Shown: positions 13,425-19,628 of the stretch, one piece after another
Layout of the letters: each line of letters opens with the position of its first letter
Numbering within the stretch: position 1 is the stretch's first letter
Source of the DNA: an uncultured Neglectibacter sp.
GTDB taxonomy: Bacteria; Bacillota; Clostridia; Oscillospirales; Acutalibacteraceae
NCBI GenBank assembly: GCA_937958185.1
Contig: CALFFN010000023.1
Span: 1-22,888 of the forward strand
DNA length: 22,888 bases
Direction: 5' to 3'
Notes under the pieces: generated by a model
The model's database searches: none
Seen by the model: only the letters and a program-made list of their open reading frames with translations
Told to the model about the DNA's origin: nothing
Program-made: the position numbers and the translations under genes

Positions 13425-14684
13425 ATGACAGAATTGCTGTGTATTTCCGTAGCGCTGGTGGCGGGCTTACTGATGACCCGTCTCTTAAAGCGCCTTCATT
13501 TGCCGGACGTGACCTCCTACCTGATCGCCGGAGTGCTGCTGGGTCCCTGTATCATCGGGCGGCTGGGGCTGACCGGCATAGGCTTTGTGAGCTTTGAGCA
13601 GGTGGAAATTTTGCAGCCGATCTCCGATGTGGCGCTGGGCTTTATCGCCTTTGCCATCGGCAGCGAGTTCCGCTTTTCCTCCCTGAAAAAGACCGGCGGC
13701 GCAGCGGTGGTCGTGGGAATTTTCCAGGCGTTCACCGCCACGGTGCTGGTAGACCTTGCCCTGCTTGGGCTGCACCTGTTTTTGGGCGATAAGCTGCCCG
13801 TTTCCGCCGCCATCACCCTGGGGGCTATCGCCGCGGCGACCGCGCCTGCCGCCACGTTGATGGTGGTGCGCCAGTACAAGGCAAAGGGACCTGTCACGGA
13901 TATCCTGCTGCCCGTGGTGGCGCTGGACGATGCGGTGGGCTTAGTGATCTTCGCCATTTCCTTTGGCGCGGCACAGGCGATGACCACCAGTGAAGCCAGC
14001 GCGGCGGCGATCATTGTGGAACCGCTGCTGGAAATCGTCCTGTCTCTGGTGCTGGGCGCGATCCTGGGCTGGATCCTGACCTTTATGGAGCGCTGGTTCC
14101 ATTCCAACCGCAACCGTGTGGCGATGATCGCCGGGTTCGTGGTGCTGGCGGTAGCGCTTTCCATGTCCTCGTTCCAGATCGCGGGGCTGAACCTGAAATT
14201 TTCCTCCCTGCTGGTGTGCATGATGCTGGGCACGGTATTCTGCAACACCTGCCCCACCTCGGAGGACCTGATGAACCGGGCGGACAAGTGGTCCGCTCCG
14301 CTGCTGACGCTGTTTTTCGTGCTCAGCGGCGCCGCCCTGCGGCTGGACGTGTTCCAGGACGTTGCCATTGTAGGTATCGGGCTGGTGTATATCCTCGCCC
14401 GTTCTATCGGCAAATATGTGGGCGCGCGGGTCAGCAGTAAAGCGGCGCACTGCTCGCCGGAAATTCAAAAATATCTGGGTATTACCCTGCTGCCCCAGGC
14501 GGGTGTGGCGCTGGGTATGGCGTCCCAGGTGGGCGCCCTGGGGGAGATCGGCTCCACCATTCGCAGCATCGTGCTGTTCGGCGTTTTGATCTATGAGCTG
14601 GTGGGACCCACGCTGACCAAGATGGCGCTCACCGCTGCCGGGGATATCCACCCCAAGGAGGAGCCCGCCAAAACCACAGCGTAA
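13425..14684 (+). CDS. CPA2-family cation:proton antiporter (Kef/Na+-H+ exchanger type)
   Basis: A 419-aa membrane protein with about 12-13 hydrophobic segments across its length. Family features are VTSYLIAGVLLGPCIIG (~29-45), ISDVALGFIAFAIGSEF (66-82), TLGAIAAATAPAATLMVV (~131-148) and LLPVVALDDAVGLVIFAI (~161-178), where the paired aspartates mark the ion-binding site. It exchanges Na+ or K+ for protons across the cytoplasmic membrane; which ion cannot be told from sequence. The protein ends shortly after the last helix (DIHPKEEPAKTTA), without the RCK/TrkA-N nucleotide-binding domain of full KefB/KefC, so nucleotide gating within the same chain is excluded. AAGGAAGGG precedes ATG 13425. 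It is a single-gene unit between its own promoter and terminator. Confidence 0.9.
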   Translation: MTELLCISVALVAGLLMTRLLKRLHLPDVTSYLIAGVLLGPCIIGRLGLTGIGFVSFEQVEILQPISDVALGFIAFAIGSEFRFSSLKKTGGAAVVVGIFQAFTATVLVDLALLGLHLFLGDKLPVSAAITLGAIAAATAPAATLMVVRQYKAKGPVTDILLPVVALDDAVGLVIFAISFGAAQAMTTSEASAAAIIVEPLLEIVLSLVLGAILGWILTFMERWFHSNRNRVAMIAGFVVLAVALSMSSFQIAGLNLKFSSLLVCMMLGTVFCNTCPTSEDLMNRADKWSAPLLTLFFVLSGAALRLDVFQDVAIVGIGLVYILARSIGKYVGARVSSKAAHCSPEIQKYLGITLLPQAGVALGMASQVGALGEIGSTIRSIVLFGVLIYELVGPTLTKMALTAAGDIHPKEEPAKTTA

Positions 14685-14701
14685 CGCACGGGGAAAACAA
14701 G

Positions 14702-14747
14702 AAAAAGCAGAGCCTGAAAGCGTTTTGCCGCTCTCAGGCTTTTTTCT
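14702..14747 (+). terminator. Intrinsic terminator of the antiporter gene
   Basis: AGCCTGAAAGC (14711-14721) pairs with GCTCTCAGGCT (14730-14740; one mismatch), followed by a T-run. Confidence 0.88.
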
Positions 14748-14766
14748 GCGCGGAAAAATCGGGGTA

Positions 14767-14808
14767 AAAAACCACTGTCAAAAGGTATACCTTTTGACAG
14801 TGGTTTTT
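14767..14808. promoter_or_regulatory. 42-bp perfect palindrome A
   Basis: A perfect dyad centred on GTATAC with half-site TGTCAAAAGGTA, extended outwards by ACCAC and A-runs. The outer A/T runs make it look like a bidirectional terminator, but the core is shared with palindrome B, 137 bases away, which has no terminator features. An operator is therefore also possible. Confidence 0.7.
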
Positions 14809-14839
14809 CTATAGACAAATCTTACAGGAAATGCCAGAA

Positions 14840-14853
14840 ATTGTCAAGACAAT
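14840..14853. promoter_or_regulatory. Short TTGTC/GACAA dyad
   Basis: ATTGTC-AA-GACAAT lies between palindromes A and B and shares their outer TGTC/GACA half-site. Confidence 0.35.
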
Positions 14854-14911
14854 CTTCCTTTTTTCCCAAAATTTTTTCTGTTTCTTTTGATAAGGAGTTC
14901 TTTTGGGACAA

Positions 14912-14937
14912 TTGTCAAAAAGTATACTTTTTGACAA
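14912..14937. promoter_or_regulatory. 26-bp perfect palindrome B upstream of the zinc-ribbon gene
   Basis: A perfect dyad centred on GTATAC with half-site TTGTCAAAAAGTA, 26 bases before the ATG at 14964. A second dyad, GACAATTGTC (14907-14916), overlaps its left edge. TATACT in its centre could act as a -10 box, so a bound protein would block transcription or initiation of translation. Confidence 0.6.
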
Positions 14938-14963
14938 ATCTATTATTCAAGGAGAACCAGCAA

Positions 14964-15581
14964 ATGCCAAAGAAAGAGCCAAAAATGATCCCGTGCAAAA
15001 AATGCGGACAAACGATTGCTTCTACCGCAAAGACGTGCCCCCACTGCGGAGCAAAAAATATGCCTCCTCTGTATCGCCGCCCATGGTTCATTGCGATAAT
15101 TGTCATTTTAGTGATTGGTGCTATCGGAGGAGCATTCGGAAGCCAGACCCCGCAAAAAAGCACACCCTCCAAGCAAGTCAACTCAACTGTCAATACGGCT
15201 GATTCGTCTGCTAATTCGGAAGTCAGCAAACCAGAATCCATGCCGAAACCGGAGATTACTTATACCCCATATGAAGTTGGTCAGCTGGTAGATGAACTAA
15301 AAGAAAATGCCCTAAAGGCTGCTGACAAGCATAAAGACGAATATGTTGAGCTAACCGGCAAGCTCAGCGTGATTGACAGCGGGGGAAAATACATATCCAT
15401 TGAGAGAACCGATGAAGATTCTTTTCTGGAAGACATACAGTGCTATATTAAAACTGAGGAACAAAAATCAGTCGTAATGGAGTTATCCAAGGGTGACATC
15501 ATCGTTGTAAAAGGAAAAATCAAAAATATCGGCGAAGTGATGGGGTATTCCCTTGATATCGACGAAGTCTATCAGCAATAA
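14964..15581 (+). CDS. Zinc-ribbon membrane protein with OB-fold tRNA_anti-like domain
   Basis: A 205-aa protein. The N-terminal zinc ribbon has C11-x2-C14 and C25-x2-C28 (CKKCGQ, CPHCGAK). One transmembrane segment follows (~39-56, WFIAIIVILVIGAIGGAFG), then a Ser/Thr/Pro-rich spacer and a C-terminal domain from ~105. That domain contains YTPYEVGQLVDELKENALKA, YVELTGKLSVIDSGGKYISI and GDIIVVKGKIKNIGEVMGYS, the pattern of OB-fold tRNA_anti-like domains. The ribbon should be cytoplasmic and the OB domain external; the ligand is unknown. AAGGAGAA precedes ATG 14964; the longer frame from 14841 would translate the palindrome region. It is more AT-rich than the neighbours, suggesting recent acquisition, and has its own terminator. 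Confidence 0.82.
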   Translation: MPKKEPKMIPCKKCGQTIASTAKTCPHCGAKNMPPLYRRPWFIAIIVILVIGAIGGAFGSQTPQKSTPSKQVNSTVNTADSSANSEVSKPESMPKPEITYTPYEVGQLVDELKENALKAADKHKDEYVELTGKLSVIDSGGKYISIERTDEDSFLEDIQCYIKTEEQKSVVMELSKGDIIVVKGKIKNIGEVMGYSLDIDEVYQQ

Positions 15582-15591
15582 ACAGGTCAAT

Positions 15592-15632
15592 AGAAAAGAC
15601 CGTACACCAGTTTGGTGTACGGTCTTTTCTTT
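15592..15632 (+). terminator. Intrinsic terminator of the zinc-ribbon gene
   Basis: A perfect 18-bp hairpin (15592-15609 with 15613-15630; core GACCGTACACCA) with loop GTT and flanking A/T runs. Confidence 0.92.
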
Positions 15633-15765
15633 CAGCTTCCCTTTCTTGCATGGGAATCCCCTCCACCGCAATTCAGCGGTTTCCTCTCCGCTTATCAAGG
15701 AGGGTTTTCTCACACACTGGTTTCTTGCTGCCCCTGCAAGGAGCAGCACCTGCCGCGCGGAGATT

Positions 15766-15807
15766 TTATAAAAATTTTTGAAAAAATTATAAAAAATTTT
15801 GAAAAAG
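15766..15807. repeat. Tandem 21-bp A/T-tract repeat, UP-element-like
   Basis: Two adjacent 21-base units of the pattern TTATAAAAA-TTTTT-GAAAAA (one A/T shift between them) end three bases before the -35 box at 15811. The two-helical-turn spacing puts both A-tracts on the same DNA face, as in UP elements or intrinsically curved DNA. Confidence 0.65.
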
Positions 15808-15810
15808 GAC

Positions 15811-15844
15811 TTGACTTCAAGTAAGCTTTATCCTGTAGGATAAA
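15811..15844 (+). promoter_or_regulatory. Long-spacer promoter with dyad over the -10 box
   Basis: TTGACT (15811-15816), a 19-base spacer and TAGGAT (15836-15841). A 19-base spacer is characteristic of MerR-activated promoters. TTTATCCT (15827-15834) mirrors AGGATAAA (15837-15844) across the -10 box, and CTTTATCCT recurs at 15910-15918 just before the gene's ribosome binding site. Confidence 0.5.
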
Positions 15845-15932
15845 AAAAGAAAGCCTTGAAACGATGGGCGGCTCTGTCGGAGATGGCGCGGAGCCTTTGA
15901 AAAAATCCACTTTATCCTGGGAGGGAATCCGT

Positions 15933-16268
15933 ATGTCAAAAATTTATTGGAACGATGGGCTGCTTGCCTGCACGGAGCGGACAATGACCCTGAACGGGGA
16001 GGAAGTTCCCACGTCCTCCATGGAGCGAAAGCTGCTGCTCTTTTTCCTGGAGCACCCCAATGTCGCGCTTTCCAGAGAGCTGCTGCTCCAAAAGGTTTGG
16101 GGCTATGAAATGGCGGGGGTCACCCGCACGGTGGACACCCATGTGAAAACCCTGCGGGCGCATTTGGGCAAGATGGGCAGGCTCATCGTCACGGTGCGGG
16201 GCGTTGGCTACCGCTTCGACACCCGGCAGAGTGAAACCGCGGTCTGCCTCTGCAAAGCCGCCTCCTGA
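15933..16268 (+). CDS. Stand-alone OmpR/PhoB-type winged-helix DNA-binding protein
   Basis: A 111-aa protein consisting almost only of a Trans_reg_C winged helix. It has beta-strands around MTLNGEEVPTSS, then MERKLLLFFLEHPNVALSRE, LLLQKVWGYE, the recognition-helix region TRTVDTHVKTLRAHLGKMG and the wing hairpin LIVTVRGVGYRFDT. Full response regulators carry ~120 residues of receiver domain in front; here none exists, and the start at 15933 (GGGAGGG upstream) leaves only ~15 residues before the domain. Phosphorylation control is therefore absent, and no histidine kinase lies nearby. The upstream CTTTATCCT repeats would be natural autoregulatory sites. A truncated response regulator is an alternative, but the well-placed ribosome binding site and promoter favour a genuine short gene. 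Confidence 0.85.
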   Translation: MSKIYWNDGLLACTERTMTLNGEEVPTSSMERKLLLFFLEHPNVALSRELLLQKVWGYEMAGVTRTVDTHVKTLRAHLGKMGRLIVTVRGVGYRFDTRQSETAVCLCKAAS

Positions 16269-16317
16269 ACCATCTTTATATACCGCAAGCTTGTGTCCTC
16301 CATTTTTGATTCTTGAT

Positions 16318-16362
16318 AGAGAGAGCTCCCCGATAGGCTTCTGCCTGCCGGGGAGTTCTCTT
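16318..16362. terminator. Shared hairpin between convergent genes
   Basis: AGAGA, CTCCCCG and GGC pair with GCC, CGGGGAG and TCTCT around TTCT, between the ends of the winged-helix gene (+) and lacZ (-). The T-tails are modest on both sides, so it may end both transcripts. Confidence 0.65.
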
Positions 16363-16390
16363 ATCCTTGCGCTTATTTCCTTTTCTGAAT

Positions 16391-19300
16391 TTATTCCGGC
16401 AGGAACGCCACATGGAAGGTAAAGCTTTCCTCGTCCAGACGGTACTGGGGCAGCAGCTCAGGTCCGCAGCTGTTGGAGCCCACGCCGCTCATTTTGTAAT
16501 CCACACAGAACACCGTGCTGCCGGAGCTTTCCAGCTCGTAGGCGTGCTTCTTTGCTTTCAGCTCCTCCTGGGTGTATTCGGACACATTGCAGGAGAAGGG
16601 CGTTTCCGAGGCGGCGGTGAGAGAATAGGCGCCGTCGGTCAGGGTGGCGTAGCGGCAGCCCACATGGGAGGAATTTTCCTGGGGCTTCAGATAATTTTCA
16701 TGCATGGCGCCCACCGTCTGCGCGTACACGCCCAGCCGGGACGCCCGGTGCTTATCCAGATAGCTTTCATAGGGACCGTACCCGAAATATTCCACCGCGT
16801 CAAAGGCTTTGGGCAGGAACAGCCGCAGCCCGAACCGGGGCAGGAGCGGGAACCTGGTATCCCGGGCGGCGGACAGCTCCATATCTATCCTGCCGGCTCC
16901 GTCTACCGTCCATGTCACCTCAATTTCCAAAAAGCGGGAAATGGAGAGGGCGGAGATCCCCAGATGGCAGGAAATCGCGGCGCCGCCGCTTTCCGTGAGG
17001 GCTGTTTCGGCTTCATAGACCCGCACGGTGTGGCGGTCATAGCCCGCCTGCTCCCATTTGGCATTGATATACTGGTCGTTGTCCGTGGGGGCGCGGTACA
17101 CGTTCCACTCCATGGGCTTCGTCAGCAGGGTCCTGTTGTGGTAGCACAGCTCAGAGAAGGTGGCGGTACGGGTGTCGAACACATAGCGGAACCCGCTGCC
17201 GGACAGAACGGTGTACCGTCCGCCCTCCTCCACCTGCACCGTGCCGGGGGCTGGGTCGTCCAGGAAGAAGGGCTCCTCACTGAGGACGATCTCGTCAAAG
17301 CCCAGGGAATGCCCGGCGTCAAAGAAATCGCCGTCCTCCTTTGCGCTGTAGAAGAAGGTCACCGTCGCCGTGCCGTCCTCCGGCAGCTCCGGCAGGGTCA
17401 GCTCCGCTTCCCCGTGGGGCGGCAGGTGGGGCAGCTCCAGATTGCCCCCGAACAGGGTCTCGCCGTCCTGCATGACCTCGTAGGAAAGCTCCAGATAATC
17501 CTCCGCATTGGTGAAGTCCAGATAGTTGTGGAAAACGAATGTATTGGGCTTGCCGCCCTTTTCTGCCCGCAGGGGGCGGATCACATTCTTATATTCCAGC
17601 AGCCCGGTATGGGGGGTGCGGTCGGGATAGACCAGACCGTCCATGCAGAAATTCCCATCGTGGGGGAACTCGCCGAAATCCCCGCCGTAGCGGTAAATGG
17701 GGCGGTTGTCCGGGGTGGTCCCGCCGTACACGGCGTGGTCGCACCATTCCCACACGAAGCCGCCGCAGAAGCCGGGATACTTCATGATGAGCTGCTGATA
17801 GTCCTCCGCGTCCCCGGGTCCGTTGCCCATGGCGTGGATATACTCACACTGGATAAAGGGCAGCTTGTGGTCGGGCAGGTAGGGGGTGATATCCGCATCG
17901 CTGTAATAATCCCTGTGATTTTCCTCGCTGAAATACTGTTCGATATACGTGAGAGGAGCGTACATTCTGCTGAACAGGTCCAGCATGGAGAAATCCGGCT
18001 CCCTGTCGTGGTGGTAGGGCATGAAATTTTCATAGTGCAGCAGCCGGGAAGGGTCGTATTCCTTCACCCAGCGCCCGGCGTTTTCAAAGCTTTCTCCCCA
18101 GCCGCTTTCATTTCCCAGGGACCAGATCACCGCGGCGGCATTGTTTTTGTCCCGAATGACGCTGCGCTGCACCCGGTCCAGAATGGCTTCCCGGAACTGG
18201 GGGTCGTCCGCCGCGTCCGGGTAATTTTCCATGCTGTACGCACCCAGCTTGGTGGCATTGCCGTGGGACTCGATATCCGCCTCGGCAATGACATAGAAGC
18301 CGAATTCGGAGCACATCTGTAAAAACCACGGGGCGTTGGGATAGTGGCTGGTGCGAATGGCGTTGATGTTGTGGCGCTTCATCAGGGCAAGGTCCCTGAG
18401 CGCCTGCTCCCGGCTGATGGTATAGCCGGTGACGGGGTCGCTGTCGTGGCGGTTCACGCCCCGGAACTTGATCGCCGTGCCGTTTAAGAGCACCACGCCG
18501 TCCTGCACCTCGATTTTCCGCAGACCGATCTCCTGGGAAATACATTCCTCCCCAGTATCCAGCAGCAGGGTGTACTGCGCCGGGTGCTCTGCGTTCCAGA
18601 GGACGGGGTCCTCTATCTCGAATTGCAGCACATTTTCCACAGGCCCGGCTTCTCCCACCAGCCCGCCGTCAGGAGCATACAGCGCGCCGGATACGGTGCA
18701 GTCGCCCTCCAGAGAAAGCTCCACCCGGACGGTGGCATTCTCAAACTTCGGGGAGAATTCCTCCTTCACAAAGAAATCCCGGAGGAAGCTTTTCGGGCGC
18801 GCCATCAGGTACACGTCCCGGAAAATGCCGCTCATGCGCAGCTTGTCCTGATCCTCCAGATAGGTGCCGTCGCACCACTGGAGCACCAGCACGGCAATGG
18901 CGTTGTCGCCCTCCTGCAAAAGCTCAGTGATCTCAAATTCCGATGTGCTGTGGGAAACCTGGCTGTATCCGGCGAACTCGCCGTTGACCCACAGGTACAG
19001 GCAGGAATCCACGCCCTCAAAATTCAGGAACCACCTGCCGGCGTTCTCCCCCTGCAGGCTGCCCTCCTCCAGGTCGAAATGCCGGACATACAGCCCGCAG
19101 GGATTTGCCTCCGGCACATAGGGCGGGTCGCAGGGAATGGCATAATTTACGTTGGTGTACTGGTGCCTGCCGTAGCCGTGGTTCTGCCAGCAGGAGGGCA
19201 CGGGAATGGTATCCATCTCGTCCTCGTCAAAGCAGATGCCCTCCTCCGGGTCCACCGCGTCCTCATAGCTTTCAAAATACTGGAAGCTCCATGTCCCGTT

Positions 19301-19438
19301 CAGGGAAAATACCCGGGAGGATACTCCCTCCTCCGCTTCCTCCGCTGTTTCAAAGGGAATATAGTAGCTTCTGTTCGGGGCTGTTCCCACATGGAGAACG
19401 TGGGGGTCTTCATGGAAATGCTGAGCGTGTTGTTTCAT
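16391..19438 (-). CDS. lacZ: Beta-galactosidase, GH2 LacZ type
   Basis: A 1015-aa enzyme (E. coli LacZ is 1024 aa) that hydrolyses terminal beta-galactosides such as lactose. It has the five-domain LacZ layout: jelly-roll (SLNGTWSFQYF ... IPVPSCWQNHGYGRHQYTNV, WFLNFEGVDSCLYLWVNG), immunoglobulin-like domain, TIM barrel (KFRGVNRHDSDPVTGYTISR; RTSHYPNAPWFL), with acid/base E444 in WSLGNESGWG and nucleophile E532 in CEYIHAMGNGPG, a second Ig-like domain, and the C-terminal Bgal_small_N domain (FGYGPYESYLDKHRASRLG). With no signal peptide it acts in the cytoplasm. The start at 19438 is preferred for GGAAAGGAAA upstream and because the next residues match the family start. No permease or LacI-type regulator is adjacent. 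Confidence 0.94.
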   Translation of the reverse strand: MKQHAQHFHEDPHVLHVGTAPNRSYYIPFETAEEAEEGVSSRVFSLNGTWSFQYFESYEDAVDPEEGICFDEDEMDTIPVPSCWQNHGYGRHQYTNVNYAIPCDPPYVPEANPCGLYVRHFDLEEGSLQGENAGRWFLNFEGVDSCLYLWVNGEFAGYSQVSHSTSEFEITELLQEGDNAIAVLVLQWCDGTYLEDQDKLRMSGIFRDVYLMARPKSFLRDFFVKEEFSPKFENATVRVELSLEGDCTVSGALYAPDGGLVGEAGPVENVLQFEIEDPVLWNAEHPAQYTLLLDTGEECISQEIGLRKIEVQDGVVLLNGTAIKFRGVNRHDSDPVTGYTISREQALRDLALMKRHNINAIRTSHYPNAPWFLQMCSEFGFYVIAEADIESHGNATKLGAYSMENYPDAADDPQFREAILDRVQRSVIRDKNNAAAVIWSLGNESGWGESFENAGRWVKEYDPSRLLHYENFMPYHHDREPDFSMLDLFSRMYAPLTYIEQYFSEENHRDYYSDADITPYLPDHKLPFIQCEYIHAMGNGPGDAEDYQQLIMKYPGFCGGFVWEWCDHAVYGGTTPDNRPIYRYGGDFGEFPHDGNFCMDGLVYPDRTPHTGLLEYKNVIRPLRAEKGGKPNTFVFHNYLDFTNAEDYLELSYEVMQDGETLFGGNLELPHLPPHGEAELTLPELPEDGTATVTFFYSAKEDGDFFDAGHSLGFDEIVLSEEPFFLDDPAPGTVQVEEGGRYTVLSGSGFRYVFDTRTATFSELCYHNRTLLTKPMEWNVYRAPTDNDQYINAKWEQAGYDRHTVRVYEAETALTESGGAAISCHLGISALSISRFLEIEVTWTVDGAGRIDMELSAARDTRFPLLPRFGLRLFLPKAFDAVEYFGYGPYESYLDKHRASRLGVYAQTVGAMHENYLKPQENSSHVGCRYATLTDGAYSLTAASETPFSCNVSEYTQEELKAKKHAYELESSGSTVFCVDYKMSGVGSNSCGPELLPQYRLDEESFTFHVAFLPE

Positions 19439-19461
19439 AGCGCCGTTTCCTTTCCGTAAAA

Positions 19462-19490
19462 TTGACTTTTTCCCGGAAAAAGGGTACACT
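19462..19490 (+). promoter_or_regulatory. Promoter of the double glycosyltransferase gene
   Basis: TTGACT (19462-19467), 17 bases, TACACT (19485-19490). The odd-length dyad CTTTTTCC-C-GGAAAAAG (19466-19482) fills the spacer and may be a repressor site. The promoter lies inside the lacZ leader. Confidence 0.65.
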
Positions 19491-19528
19491 GGAAAAAGAT
19501 TTTCCCCGCCCGATCTCCCGTTACTGTT

Positions 19529-19557
19529 AGATTACTCTGAAACGGGAAAATAGTCAA
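19529..19557 (-). promoter_or_regulatory. Promoter of lacZ
   Basis: Minus strand TTGACT (19557-19552), 17 bases, TAATCT (19534-19529). Inverted arms TCCCGTT (19516-19522) and AACGGGA (19541-19547) flank the -10 box symmetrically and are a plausible operator. Confidence 0.7.
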
Positions 19558-19569
19558 TCGGCTTTTCAA

Positions 19570-19587
19570 AAAAAGCGGGCGCTTTTT
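19570..19587 (+). terminator. Small hairpin with T-run in the glycosyltransferase leader
   Basis: AAAAAGC pairs with GCTTTTT around GGGC, ~40 bases before ATG 19629. It is short; if it works it would attenuate the transcript or act as a stop for lacZ-antisense read-through. Confidence 0.35.
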
Positions 19588-19628
19588 ATTTTGGAAAAAA
19601 CAAAAATATTTTGGAGGAGGGAACAGCC

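Larger units (their letters stand above)
15633..15932. other. Intergenic region upstream of the winged-helix gene
   Basis: The first ~130 bases show only a small CCGC/GCGG hairpin near 15668-15681 and no gene. The remainder holds the AT-tract repeat, the long-spacer promoter and the dyad described separately. Confidence 0.6.
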
